Positions 36,226-49,130 of a stretch of 64,000 bases of DNA are shown here, one piece after another (position 1 is the stretch's first letter; each line of letters begins with the position of its first letter). The notes under the pieces were generated by a model. That model saw only the letters and a list, made by a program, of their open reading frames with translations. It had not been told where the DNA came from and did not search any database. This DNA is from Laburnicola sp. R22_1 (Eukaryota; Ascomycota; Dothideomycetes; Pleosporales; Didymosphaeriaceae): positions 1,550,001 through 1,614,000 of the forward strand of contig JACONQ010000020.1 of NCBI GenBank assembly GCA_014281115.1. The letters are read 5' to 3'. The position numbers were made by a program, and so were the translations under genes.

Positions 36226-37671
36226 GCACCAGCATATTTAATTTTGTCACATCCCTAAAATCACACTTCCCATACGTATGGAATTTCAAGACTCAACCGT
36301 ATCATACTATGTTGCAGGGTTTGTTCTTGGTGTGGGCGTGAGCTGTTAAATTTCATTAATTGGGCTTGTTGGTCCAATTCAAAACGCTAGCAATAGTTTT
36401 CTATGTCTGCTTCTGGGATCCTCTAGCGAAAATAATCGGAAGCTCTTTACATGCCGTCTTTGGACCTGGGTTTTCTGCAAATGTCTCTTTGCCGACTATG
36501 ATCAAGAAGACTTCGCGCACTCTCGGTACACGGTATAACGCTGTTATAGAAAGCTGTAGGGGTGCTAGAAAAACGCTTTGAAACAAGGTAAAGCAATAAG
36601 ACAGGTTTGGCCGTTCGGGGAGAGCATGTGCAAATCGGCCCCATTGCACATCTATGTCTAATTTCGTAAGGCATTGAGCGATGAACCCTACAGTTTCTGT
36701 ATCTTGCATGGATTTCCTTTGGCCAAAAAAACTACCAATAATAAAATCTGGGTTGGAGACGCCCGAGGAGCAGTTCAAGAACAGGGATATTACAGATCCA
36801 TGCCTGGCCTCTTAGGCACCGAAAACAGAAAAGTTATTATGTCTCCCCTCGGAAGTTTTCAGGCCAAGACTATCTTGTTCGAAAAATTTCCGCAGGTTCG
36901 GGAAGCGTAGAGATAAAAATTCTTAGACCTTGAGGTTGGGTTGGTCCTTCTACGTATCACACTGACGGTCGGTGTTCGAAACAAATCCACCACAGGACTA
37001 TGGTGTGCGGATCTCTTCGCGCCTTCAATAAAAATGGAAAGAATACAAATTCGTACCTGGGATTATGTGGCCCGAGAAGTGTCAAAAATGAAGTACCCAA
37101 AGAATTTTAAGGCATGTTGGGTTATTCCAAAATTAAACTAGGGTATCTGATGCCTCAAAATAAGGACAGAATTGCGTGGCACGCGGAACTCTCCTAGGCT
37201 GCTATAAACATTAGAGATGCGCCGAAGATGAAAAAAGCAATTGACATGTTGTCTCTGCGCTTTACCTACTTAACCAAATCCCCGTAACCATCCAACATGT
37301 GGAGCGCGGCCTGCAGCTCTTGTTTCGCACCTCCAGAAGCTTGGAAATCAAATTAGCACAACACAATACCGGCTTTTTGCCCTTTTATATACACTAAAAG
37401 CCTCGAAAATTGATATCACAACGCCATCGTTCGTGTCTTCTAACCTCAATATCCCAAAGGAAAGACGAATGTATAATATGGTTGAAAATTGCCTTTGGTA
37501 GCGTGCAGAGGTATTAAAAGCTCTGTGGATCCCTCTTTCCCCTTCTCTTAACACTATCTATTTGCTTATTACTTTCTTTAAAATTGAAGCAATGACCCCT
37601 TAGGGTTCGCGGCTTTCAAAAAAAAAGAAAAAAAAAACATTCTGCAGATATGGCACATGGTTTTCAGTGCT
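36226..37671 (+). repeat. A-run / 18-nt / ATG array, segment B
   Basis: Continues segment A once the pogo element and one TA are removed. Clear units: A-run 36381-36384, variable 36385-36402, ATG 36403; A-run 36429-36432, variable 36433-36450, ATG 36451. Other units are at about 36257-36280, 37000 and 37275-37300. Less regular than segment A, with many units carrying TTG, ATA or a shortened A-run, as if decaying. Confidence 0.65.
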
Positions 37672-37679
37672 GTTGGGAT

Positions 37680-40649
37680 CAGACTGGTCATCAATCAACC
37701 TGAACTCAATCAGATTGATTGATTGATTGACATGGCCAATCAACCACAACTCAACTCGAGATAGGTGGAACTCAACCACAACTCAACTTGGAGATCCCTA
37801 ATTGATTGATTAATTAAGTTTAAGTTAAGCTCTAAGTATATAGTAAAATTATGTTTCGTAGAGTAAATTGTGAGGGGCCGTTGTACCTAGTTTACATAGG
37901 ATATACGCCTATCAATAACCCGCTTAGTAAGTACCTCGCGCGTAGCCTTAAGGCTTAACACCACGACTTCTTTTAACAGCCACCGCAAGTACCTTACCGA
38001 AACTACCTACCTACCTACCCACGCGCCTACCTGTACAGATTATGAACGAGAATCTTCACAAGGCCTTTGAGAAAGCAGCCGCACGCGCAAATAGTAAGCG
38101 CCCGCCTCTAAAAGCCGCCTCTAGGCGCCCCGAAATCGACGCGTCCGAAGTCTTTAGTGACCTTGATCCCTTACCCCACGAAGATTCTGATATTGACGAC
38201 GACGTATACGACGGCCTGGATTGGAATAGAGTACCTCATCTGCAGAAGCGGCCCTACGAACACTCACGCGGGTCTAAACCAAGCTGGATATACCTGTACG
38301 GCTGGCCAGTCTGGCATCGAGAGCAGCAGAAGAAGTACTGGCTTTGCAGGTACTGCCACACCCATAAGAGATTTAGTGGAGAGTATAACGTTGGTCTCTC
38401 TACTAGCTCTGCAGCGAGCCATCTAGCACAATTCAAGCCTAGCCACGGCTACGATAAATCAGGCAAGATCGCAAAGGCCCCGGCTGATCAAACGTCAATA
38501 CTCGCTGCCATGCAGATGAAGGGGACTAAGGTATCTTAAGAGGTGGCCAACAAGCTGGCAGGAAGCTTCAACCGCACCAAGTTTCTTCGAGCAGTTACTT
38601 ATTAGATCGCTGACAACAACCAGTCTCTCCAAGCGATTAAGAAACCCTCCTTCCGCGCGCTAGTACAGGCCGCCAACCCACTAGCCAAATCCTACTTATG
38701 GAAGAGCCATGTGTCCCTCCGCAATGATATTGTTGCCGAGTACAAGGCGTTGATACTAGCCGTCGTAGAGCATCTCCACAAAGCGACTACCCTCATCCAC
38801 CTCTCCTTTAACAACTAGACGTCGACAGGCAACAAGAAAGCGATTACGGGAATCTGCGTACACAATCTTAATGAGGCTGCTAAGCCGGTGGACTACCTGC
38901 TCAGGCTGCCCGTGCTACACGGGCAACACTCTAGCGCGAATATCGGCTCTCTAGTATCTAACACGCTTAAGGCCTTTAAGATAGATAGAGAACGTGTTGG
39001 CTACTTCGTTTTAGATAACGCTACAAACAACAACGTTGCTATAGAGTTCCTAGCAGAAGATCTCAGCTTTTACGCGCCTTATCGCCAGTTACGCTGTACA
39101 TGCCACATTCTCAACCTTGCTGCGCAGGTAATTATATGGGGCAAGGACAAGGACTCTTTTAAGAACGAGGAGCTTAATATTAACATAGGGCTACCTCACC
39201 ATACAGTACTTTACTACGTTAACGCTTAAGCAGGAAAAAGAGGGCTTTATGGCCAAGTGGCGACAGTTTGGTCCTATTGCGGTACTATTTGACGCGATTT
39301 CTTCTGCCACATCGTCGCCACAGAACCAAGAGCTGTTTATAAGACTTCAAGAAGAGGACGCAAAGAACTGTAACCAGCCGTTCAAGCCAAGGGAGCTTAT
39401 TAAGCCTGTCAAGACTCGCTAGAACTCCTATTACAATTGCTTTAATCGCGCCTGCGAGCTCCACACGCCCCTCGACGCCTATATCCACCTGAAGATAGAG
39501 GAATACCAAGTAGCTGCAGCCACTCGCCGGAAAGAGCCGCGTGAGCAGCCACGCAAGTTCATCCAAGAAGGAGGACTGCAGACAAAGGACTGGGCAACGA
39601 TAACTGAGTATAAGCAGCTGCTCGAGCCGTTTAAGGAGGCCACTATGTTACTACAGGGCAGAGGCGCTTCTGGTAGCCATGGTGCTATTTGGGAGGTTCT
39701 TATCACCTTTGAATGGCTATTAGCTCAACTTGAAGCTCAAAAAGAGAGACTGCAGGGTATCGATTACGAAGATCCTGACGCGCCGGAGGATCATCTCAAG
39801 ACTAACGTTAATAACGCCCACGCAAAGCTCTCTAAGTATTACAACAAGCTTGGAGACTCTCCCATCTACTTCGCGGCGACGATCCTCCATCCCACGTACA
39901 AGCACACGCTCGAAGACCTATAGGATGTACCAGACGACTATAACGAGGCTGTGGAGGGCCCTCATCCTTTTAAAGGCTGGTTAGAGCAAGGCCACCAGTC
40001 CTTCTCACGACTGTGGAGGTCACATAAGGATAAGATGGCCGCAAAGGCAAGTGGGCAATCATCTCCTAAAGGGAGCTGCACGGCCACATAAGCGCCAGCG
40101 CGTTAGCAAAGCGTCAAGGCGAGATGACTTCCTCCGGAACTCTATCAAGGCAGGCCAAAAGCAGGTAGCCAGTACGATCGACGATGAGTATGAAATGTGG
40201 AAGCGCGAGGCGCCTTTGGCAGAGGACGATCCTCTCGCAACCCACCCGATCAACTACTGGCTGGTTACGCGCTCTCGATACCCCGTTCTCTCTCAAATGG
40301 CCCTTGATATCTACTCTATTCCAGCTGCCTCGGCCGACTGTGAGAGGATCTTCAGCGAGCTCGGAGATCTACTTGGCGTACGACGGCTCAATATGAAGCC
40401 TAAGTTACTTAGCGCGTTGCAATCCATCCGATCCTGGAGAAAGATAGGCCTCAAGGCCAAGTAACCAATCAACTCTCAATCAATCTCAATCAACTCAACT
40501 TCGAGCTCCCATCTCGTCAATCAACTCAACTCAATTTGAGCTCCGCTGTGCGGAGCTCAATCAATCTCAACTCAATCGGAGCTCTGCCAGGAACTCAATC
40601 AATCAACTTGAAAGGCGTTAGATTGATTGATTGATTGATGACCAGTCTG
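37680..40649 (+). mobile_element. hAT DNA transposon, RIP-damaged
   Basis: Exact 8-bp target duplication GTTGGGAT at 37672-37679 and 40650-40657. Termini are the inverted pair CAGACTGGTCATCAATCAA / TTGATTGATGACCAGTCTG. Both subterminal regions hold many copies of GATTGATT and CAACTCAACT, probable transposase-binding sites. Length 2970 bp. The insertion lies inside the array. Confidence 0.92.
38042..40464 (+). pseudogene. hAT transposase with several nonsense codons
   Basis: Begins MNENLHKAFEKAAAR. A BED-type zinc finger lies near residues 85-135 (WLCRYCHTHK .. SSAASHLAQF..HGY). The catalytic region includes RERVGYFVLDNATNNN and LRCTCHILNLAAQ. The C-terminal dimerisation segment contains IYSIPAASADCERIFSELGD and the SIRSW motif, then stops at 40464. 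In-frame stops at 38537, within about 38588-38605, at 38817 and elsewhere are mostly TAA or TAG where glutamine or tryptophan-like codons are expected. A shift of frame occurs near 39220. Typical RIP pseudogene. Confidence 0.85.
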
Positions 40650-40657
40650 GTTGGGAT

Positions 40658-40767
40658 TTACTGTCAAAAATCTGCAAACTTGCATTAATATGTCAGTGGC
40701 ACAATTTTGGGGGGAAGTACGTTTGGGCTGTCTTAGGCCTCGGAGCTTAAAAGGACATGGCGCAAAA
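40658..40767 (+). repeat. A-run / 18-nt / ATG array, segment C
   Basis: About 110 bp of array between two hAT elements. One unit has an A-run at about 40667-40671 followed by 19-20 variable bases and ATG in TTAATATGTCAG. Joins to segment B on one side and segment D on the other after the hAT insertions are removed on their 8-bp duplications. Confidence 0.6.
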
Positions 40768-40859
40768 TGCACATATAGGGCTGCCAACGTAGCGTAGTAT
40801 AGCGTATAACTACAGCCTGTAGCGATTATGTGAGCCATACGTAATACGCTCTGCCATAG

Positions 40860-41011
40860 TGTTAGTGTGGAGTACGATATCACATAATACCACCAACCTG
40901 ATGTAGACTAGTTGCTGATCACGATTCTGCTACTTAAGCAGTTTCTCTGTTCAGCTTGTTACAATCAACTCAGTCTCTCATTCCTAATTGCTACCCTACT
41001 TATCCCTTACA
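40860..41011 (+). repeat. 5' LTR of Copia element 1
   Basis: 152 bp, starts TGTTAGTGTGG and ends CCCTTACA. Differs from the 3' LTR mainly by transitions. Confidence 0.92.
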
Positions 41012-44000
41012 GTTATGAGCCCGGCCTACGCTTAATTCGACTACAGTTTACACTCTACCTACTTACTACACACGCGCTTTCCACAACAAAGATTAACTTG
41101 ACAAGCTCTAGTTTGCCACAATAAGCAACAAAGAGGACAAGCTAATCATTAAGGAGACAATTATCCTTAACAAGCCAAGCGATTGGTTGAAGTGGATCTT
41201 TCTACAAAAGAGGACCGCTAAGGCATATAAGATCTAGGACTATTGTAATCCAGATTTAACAGTAGATACTGTTAAGAAAATCTATAATAAGAAACCTAAG
41301 GAGCGACTACTAAGCTTATTTAAAAAGGACAACACACCTAACAAAGCATTAAGTATTGTCTAGGGCGACGATAATATTAAACTAGACAAACTTACGAAAT
41401 CTAAACAAGAGGACTACACCTTCTGGCATGGGTTCTACGCAACAAAGCTGGCAGCCTGGCAGAAGAAGGAGAACGCTCTTAATAACCTAACACGGGAGAT
41501 TGCAAGGATAATTGCTAGCAGGCATATCCTAGTTATTAAGGATGCTAAAACACCCTATAAACAACTTATGCAACTTAAGAAGATATTCTGTATGTTAGTA
41601 GCAGAACGCAAGTATGAGTTGCTCGAGCAGTACGACAAGATTAAGAAGGTTTTATAACGACAGAAGATGGATGCTTGGTATGAGAGCTATATCACTATCC
41701 TTTGCGACATGATTAAACTGAAACTACCTAAAGTCTAGGACTATTAAGCACAGCAGGACTTTCTTTAAGCAATTAGGGGAATTAATAAGTCCTTTGTCAC
41801 GCACGAAATTTAGGAGATTACGTAAGCTAAGATAAACGGAACTCTATATATAGATCCTGTTGCACTAGTGGAGAACTATTAATAGTTCTAACGCACCTTG
41901 AACCCTGTAGCGTCAGCACTTAGAATATACGCCGTTTTAGGACGCCCTAGTCTAAACACTAACAGCAACACCTAGAAACGTACAGTTACGTATATTTGCG
42001 GGGAACAGCACTTGTTTAAGCAGTGCTTCTATGTGGTGCCTTCTCTCTAACCCGCTGGATGGAGGCCCAACCCAGTTATCTCAGCTGAGTTTGACAGGGT
42101 TAGGAAACTAGGCAAAGGCAACCCTTTAAGCGCAGCTCTATTTAGAGCTAAGAAGAAAGCTAGTAAAAAGGCAGCTGCTGCCAACAAGAATAATTTCTTA
42201 ATAGATACTAGTCACCCTCTATTAAATGCTTAAAACTTAACAGGAGCAGTTATACACTAGCAAGGCAGCTAAAACGCAGCTTAGGTTGTTACTCCACTTA
42301 GTATAGCTGCTGTTTAACAGCCTCCACCACTATTAATTAATAAGTGGATACTAGATCCTAGCTCCAATCTATATGTTACAAACCATTAGCCAAAGACTTG
42401 GGAGAAGATCTAAGATGGACACCTAGATAATATCCTACTAGCTGGCACGCAAGCCCTGCAGATATATAAGTGGGGAAATGTTAAGCTGTTTATTAATACT
42501 CTAACTGGCGAACGTTGAGTAACTATAATATAGGTAGCACTTATTCCCACGTTCTTTATATTAGTAGTGTCACTCTCACGCTATTAATTAGTTAGTATTA
42601 AGTTCGACTTGGGACGTAGCTGTCTCTATCTAAGGAGCGCTTTAATAGACATATTCTGCACACTTAATAAGTAGGGTGGCTATTAGGTTATGGACTCTAA
42701 TAAGGCAACACGTCCAAACGCATTAGAGTTGTACACATTCGCGATTTAATTAAAGTTAGCTAAGCCAAGCTATATAGAGCGCAAGCCTCTATAAGTTACC
42801 CCTATAGAAGCTTATTAGATACTAGCTTATGTAGGACAACGCGCGGTTAAACACCTAGAGCAGGCAGTGGATGGTATTAAGCTTATCACTGGCCCCTAAG
42901 CTCCATAATGGAGGGGATGTGAAAAGTGCATTAACTCTAAGCTTTCTAAGATTATTAGTTGACACCCTTAACACGAGCCTGCAACACGCCCCTTTAAATG
43001 TATTGGCATTAACCTTGTACAACTTAGGAAGACGGGTGAAGCTTGCTATAATAGGGACAAGTGGCTCTTACACGCTGTATATTAATATAGCAGATATTAT
43101 TTAGGGAAGACTCTTTGTAATAAGAAGAAGGAGACTCTAATGCGCTTAGTTTAATAGATACTAGCGCTTATATAGACCTAGTTTAACGCGATTGTTGTAT
43201 ACATTTGCTGTGACAACGAAAAGGGTTATGCTAATCTCTAGGAGGTCTTTTAAGACCTGGGTATTACAGCTAAGCAATATGCTGTTAGTGCAGAAGAGAT
43301 GACTGGCCTGCCTAAGAAGGCTGGTAACCTTATTATCACTGCGGCAAGAGCTTTGCGGATTGAAGCAAATTTGCCTAAGGAACTGGCTAATAAGTTATGC
43401 CTAACAGCTATTTACATCCTTAATTAATTGCTAATAAAGGTTCTTAACTAGAAGACGCCCTACGAATATGTACGTAAGGTGAAGCCGTCTCTTGCACACA
43501 TAGACGTTATTAGTGCTAAAGCCCTATTCTGTAATACTAAGGTGGCTAAAGGTGACAAGCTCGAGTTAAGGTCGATTACTGGATGGCTAGTTGGATACAA
43601 AGGAACAAATATCTTCTGTGTATGGGTTCCTGGGGCTGATAGTGTTGTTCGAACACGTGATGTTGTCTTCGTACGAGACCAACGCTACTCGGCTCTACAA
43701 CTTGAGCCTATAACGGAGGAGATACGACGCGTAGTTAGAGTCCTTAATATCAATTTATTGGACGAGGAGGAAGATCCTGTTATTAAGCAGATCCATCGTA
43801 ATATAACACATTATTAATATACAGTTAAGGATAATATTAAGGATTAAGAAGAAGAGGCTACTGGGCTAGATAATGCCGAAGAGCAGATTTAATAGGAGGC
43901 CTATGAAGGATTACTTACACCCTAAGAGACACTAGTACCTAGCACTTATAATTGTTCTTAACTAAAAGGCTGGAGAGAGATTACTTCTGGAGATACTGCG

Positions 44001-45840
44001 CCAAACTACTATTAGAATAACGCTCCAAGACGGACAAACCCTAATATTACTGCAGACAATATCGTTCTAGGGTCCTGTTGTTGGGGAGGTGGTAGAGAAG
44101 ACAATACGCCTAGGGACTATTTTAGTACGCACGCTTCTCTGTACTAGCAAACATTTGCTACGGCAATTGTGCAACTGCCCCCAAATAAAAAGTTAAAGGT
44201 TTACTATAATTAACTGCCGCCGCCACTAAAGAACTGGGCTGAGGTCAAATTCTGCCCTAATGCTAATAAGTAGTTTGCTGCTGCAAATAAGAAGATTAAG
44301 GAGTAGCTTTACAAAGGTGTATTTAAGAAGGTAAAAGATAATATAAAGGAGCACCTAGATACTAAGACCCTGCTGCTAATGTAGGTTTTTATGTATAAGT
44401 TTAATGCTAATAGCTACTTAACTAGCTACAAAGCTTAACTAGTCGTGAGAGGAGATTTGCAGACGACTTAGGATAATACCTACGCAGCCACCCTTGCAGC
44501 TCGAACGCTCTGCTTCCTTATTGCTATTATGTGCGCCTTTGGACTCCTTGCCTACTAGTACGACGTTAAGAATGCTTTCCTTAACGCGTACCTAGCCCGA
44601 CTCTGTTATGTCTGGACTCTAGATGGGTTCTAAGACAGACTAGGCAATATAATGCGACTACGCCGAGCACTGTATAGGCTTAAGGATGCCCTAGTGCTGT
44701 GGCACAAACACCTAAAGAAGACCCTTGTTAATATGGGCTTCACTTAAGTTAAGGGTATCCCTTGCCTATTTACTAATAGCAAGCTAATACTATTCTATTA
44801 CGTAGATAATATTATTGTCCTTTTCCGCAAAGGCAATTAACAATATTATTAATAGTTTTAACGCGAGTTCACAAAACAATATAAGACACGAAGCTTAGGA
44901 GAACTACGCTGGTTCCTAGGGATACGCATTATTAGAGACTATGCGAAAGGCAAAGTCTGGATGATCCAAGACTCCTATATCGCAAAAGTCTGCCACAACC
45001 ACAATCTCCTTTAGGGCAGCCGACACCCTAAGGTCCCTCTGCGCGAGTCTTATCTCCCCCTAAGTACAGATAAACCTAACGCGGAGCGCACCCGCCTATA
45101 TTAGATCCTAGTTAGATGCCTTGGCTTTATCTTATATTTTACCCAGCCTAACGTGGCAAAAGCGCACTTAATACTTGCCCGCTATCTAAACAATCTAAGC
45201 TAAAAGCATCTTGCTGCTGTTAAGTCTGTGTGGCAATACTTATATGACTTCCAATTCTGGGCAATTGGAGCAACAACAGCACGCTCTAAGAACGCCAACT
45301 ACATTAGTCAAATTAACAATAAGGAAGCTGAGGAGTTGTTGTTCTTTAGTGCCTCTAATGCCGCGTTTGCTAACAATTCTAATACTGCTTAAAGCTTATT
45401 TGTCTATATGTTTAAGCTCTACAGTATGGTTATTAATTAGAAGGCAAAAATCATGAGATCTGTTACCAAATTAACTACTAAGGCCGAACTGTTTGCCCTA
45501 TTAACTGCTGGCACTAAGTTATCCTGGTAGATGAACACCTTTGAAGCTATTAGGTTTAATCTAGAGGTTCAACCTACGTTGTACTGTGATAACTAGCAAA
45601 TAGTCTCTATCGCTAATAAGGACGAAGAAAAGCTCAACATAAAGCTTAGACATATTAAAGTATATTAGATGTGGATCCGCGAGCAAGTTAAAGCCGGGAA
45701 CGTTGACGTTACCTGGATAGGAACTGCTAATATGCCCGCTAATAGATTAACAAAGTCTCTCTCTAATAGTAGCAAGCACGAGCAATTCTTGCAGCAATTA
45801 GGAATGACCAATATCCGCTAACAAGTTATTAGTTTAGAGG
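41012..45840 (+). pseudogene. Copia gag-pol remnant
   Basis: Order of remnants is gag, then integrase, then reverse transcriptase and RNase H, the Copia arrangement. Gag lies at about 41.1-42.2 kb, with a zinc-knuckle-like GEQHLFKQCF. The longest surviving integrase piece is 43479-43817 (ITGWLVGYKG, VVRTRDVVF). Reverse transcriptase shows YDVKNAFLNAYLA near 44,560-44,600 and FYYVDNIIVL near 44,790, where the YVDD active site reads YVDN. RNase H is near 45,480-45,800 (KAELFALLTAGTKLSW, YCDN). Stops throughout, mostly TAA/TAG, fit RIP. Confidence 0.8.
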
Positions 45841-45968
45841 ATAAGTTTGTCACATCTATCGTTACCTAATAGAGTTCTTTCTAGGGAGGTGCCCTGGAGG
45901 CCCTCTATTCACTTATTTTGCTTTGTTATACTTTACAGCACTCTGCTACCTTTGTGCTGTGGGAGGTG

Positions 45969-46120
45969 TGTTAGTGTGGAGTACGATATCACATAATACC
46001 ACCAACCTAATGTAGACTAGTTGCTAATCACAATTCTGCTACTTAAGCAGTTTCTCTGTTTAGCTTGTTACAATCAACTCAGTCTCTTATTCCTAATTGC
46101 TACCCTACTTATCCCTTACA
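45969..46120 (+). repeat. 3' LTR of Copia element 1
   Basis: 152 bp. Differences from the 5' LTR are C to T or G to A (for example CTGATG versus CTAATG). Confidence 0.92.
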
Positions 46121-49100
46121 CATAGGCTATAGCGTAGCGTAGTTTGTATACGTTTTACGCCGTAGTATAGCTATATAGTAGTATCTTTTAGAGATTTTAA
46201 CGCGTAATTTAGGTGTTTTTAAGTCGCAATTTTAGTGTTTTAGAGAGCTGATTTAGGCTGTTTTTACGCCCTTTTTAGTGTAGTACGCGCTCGGATTGCA
46301 AGGACATCTAATAGGCGTTTATTATAGCAAATTTTGTAGTGCTCCTTTAAGCTCCTTTTGCAATAACTTATTAACTTTTGCCCACAATATACTGTGTAAT
46401 ATATAGTCCTAGGCCTCGCAATTATCTCAAAGTACTCTTAATTATCGCCTATACTATGCCGCTGTGTTAAAAAGGCTCGCTGCCACCACTGCCGCCATTA
46501 ACGCGCTGCCTTTATTAGGTAAGTTGTCTTAGTCCTAGTTGCGTAAGGGTACCCTAGGTACTCTAACGCCCATACAAAGAAGCCACGTGTGGCATCTAAA
46601 GCTCTATTCTAGGAAGCTCTTTAATATTAATTAGTGCTATATTTAGCACAGCAGCTATCGCCTTAAGTCTGGCTGTGTTGGGTACTAGGTCTGCCACAAA
46701 GGCCAGCTTAAAGGCAAGCGCGATCTGGCTACAATTTGGCGGTATAGAGCTAAGCTTACAGAGCGCCTTTATAGGGACTGTTACCTTAATAGAAAGTCCC
46801 CTAATTATTAGAAGGTTAATAGTACAACTTATATTAAACAATACCTTAAAAAGGTGCACCTAATTAATCCTAACACTGGGTTGCTGCCCACTATAGCAAC
46901 TATATAGCCTAAGAGTCCTTTTGCAGCTGCCGCTGGGGCAAAATCTACTATATTCTATTCACTATGGCAAGAAGAGGAGTTACAGAGCGCCTTTATTAAC
47001 TAGGTTATTATAGGAGATCTTAGCTTTAAAATGGCGACTTCAGCGGCCACCTGGGGCCTTATAATATAGAATTAAACCGACCTTTTACGCGTACTACTAA
47101 ACAGCCCTATAACACTAGCGAAATATATACAAAGTAATATGGCAAAGTAAAAGGAGAAGGTTATAGAGCTTTTACACTTTTTGCAAAGTAAAATTAGTGT
47201 AAGTTATAATATATAGATGTCTCTAAATAATATAAGCTTTCTTAGAGTTGTTGCTCACTTTGTTAGTAAGATTTCTTTTTGCTCTAGATCCCTATTAATA
47301 AGCGTATTTTTTATAGTAACTTATAGTGATTTAGATGCAAAACACTAACAACTTAACCTACTTATTAGCTTTTACAACCTTTTTGGGGACTATATAGTAG
47401 CTACGTAAGTCTAGCTTATACTCTAGGTAATTAGAAAGTATAAATTTGAGTTAAAACTCTACTATTTTGTGGGTAACAATGCTAGCAATAACAGCACTAG
47501 ATTTATGAAGTACCTACGCAACAAAACTAGCCTTAATATTAGAAATTAACACTATATACGCTGCGTGGGTTATATAATTAACCTAATTGTTAAAGCTCTT
47601 ATTTACAGCAATAGAGTAAGCAATTTCGAAGCTAAGCTTGCTTACGCGTCGCCCTAGGAGCAATATTAATTATACTAAAGGCATAGAGTTATTAGGAAAC
47701 TCCACAGTTTTGTAAATGTAGTATGTGTCTTATATAAACGTTATGAGCTTTTCTATACAATATAACAATCGCTTAACAATAATAACGCGTTATGGACCTT
47801 TGGCACCCTTAATTTAATTCAGAATAGTGGGATTAGGTAGCACAGCGTTTATCTTATACTGTTACGCTGCTATAAGCTTAAGGATCTAATTTAAAAGTTT
47901 ATACAACGCTCCTACAATATTAATAGCCTCCTAGAAGTTCCTAGTAATAATAATAATAACATTAATGGGCCCCGCGAGTATAACCCTATATATAACTAAT
48001 TAATAGACAATAATTAGAAGAAGGTCTACGCAATTATACAAGTCTTATAAGAGTTTTATAAGATGTGTAAGACTCTAGAGGGTGCTGCTAGCGTTAGCAG
48101 ATTTAAGTCCCTCTAGTAGATAATTATTAACTTATAATAACTTTATAAGTCGCTCACTAAGCGTGTACTTAAAATTAATAGCTATATATAGTTGTCTTAT
48201 CTTATTAAAGGTGTTGCGCTTGCGCAGTAAAAGCTTAATACATACTTTGTTAAAATTATTATAGATTTAGACTTATCTCTTTACTATGTGGCCACTATAT
48301 TACACCCACAGCTCTGTATTGCCTAGTTTAAGGACCACTAAAAAAGGCACCCTAAGTGGCATTAAAAAGCCGATCGCTTACTACGCTATATATTTAAGGC
48401 GTATATTAACACTAAAAAGGATAATATTAAGCTACCTAGGTCCCCCCCAATATTGCGTAAGGTACCTGGGGCTTATAAGGGCGACACACAGAGGGCTTAA
48501 ACAATAAGCGTAGATCCTATACTCCTTACTAGCAATAAGTCTTATAAACGTTATAAGCGTATAACGTAGCTTAATAAGTACTTAGACAATCTATAAAGGA
48601 ACCTTAGCAGCAACGATAAAAAGTTAATATAACTTATAGACAACCCACACTATTAGTGGGTTAAAGTAGGCCAAAAACGTTACCCAATCCTCTATAAAAT
48701 GGCTATAGATCACCTCTCTGTGCCCTGCATGTCCTGTAATTATAAAAGGTGTTTTAGCTCTACTAAATATACAATTATGTGCAATCACAATAGTCTTATA
48801 GGCTGTACAATTAAGGCCTTACAGTTACAGAAGAATTGGCTGAGTAGAGGAGTTGTTAAAAGCGATCTTATAAGCCTTACAAAGGTAATCTCTAAAAGGG
48901 AAGCCTTATTAACAACCTCAACACTAGAAAACAATAACGGGTTACCCAATTAGGAAATCCCGCCCTACTACGGGGCGTAGGGGGATTTTACGAAGCGTAC
49001 TACGGTTACGGACCGTATTTTAACATCTCTAGGGGCTCCCGTACGTACTAGGCTCTCATACGGGCCGTAGCGTAGAGCGATGGGGGTCCACCATACCATA

Positions 49101-49130
49101 CTACGCTACGTTGGAAGCCCTGTGCACATG

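Larger units (their letters stand above)
40860..46120 (+). mobile_element. Ty1/Copia LTR retrotransposon, RIP-inactivated
   Basis: Two 152-bp LTRs (40860-41011 and 45969-46120), 5-bp target duplication CATAG (40855-40859 and 46121-46125), and a purine tract GGGAGGTG before the 3' LTR. The primer site GTTATGAGCCCG directly after the 5' LTR is complementary to the anticodon arm of initiator tRNA-Met, as for Drosophila copia, whose primer is a half-tRNA. Internal length 4957 bp. All domains are riddled with stops. Confidence 0.92.
40776..49122 (+). mobile_element. Second hAT transposon, heavily RIP-mutated, carrying a Copia
   Basis: Termini TAGGGCTGCCAACGTAGCG and, at the right, the reverse complement of CAGGGCTTCCAACGTAGCG. 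Flanking 8-mers TGCACATA (40768-40775) and TGCACATG (49123-49130) are a target duplication with one transition. The Copia at 40860-46120 is nested in it. Without that element the hAT is about 3.1 kb. Surviving protein hints in the AT-rich interior are RCVGYIINLIVKALI near 47,570 and the dimerisation-like RCFSSTKYTI..NSLIG..IKALQLQKNW near 48,740-48,860. No usable frame remains. Confidence 0.8.
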
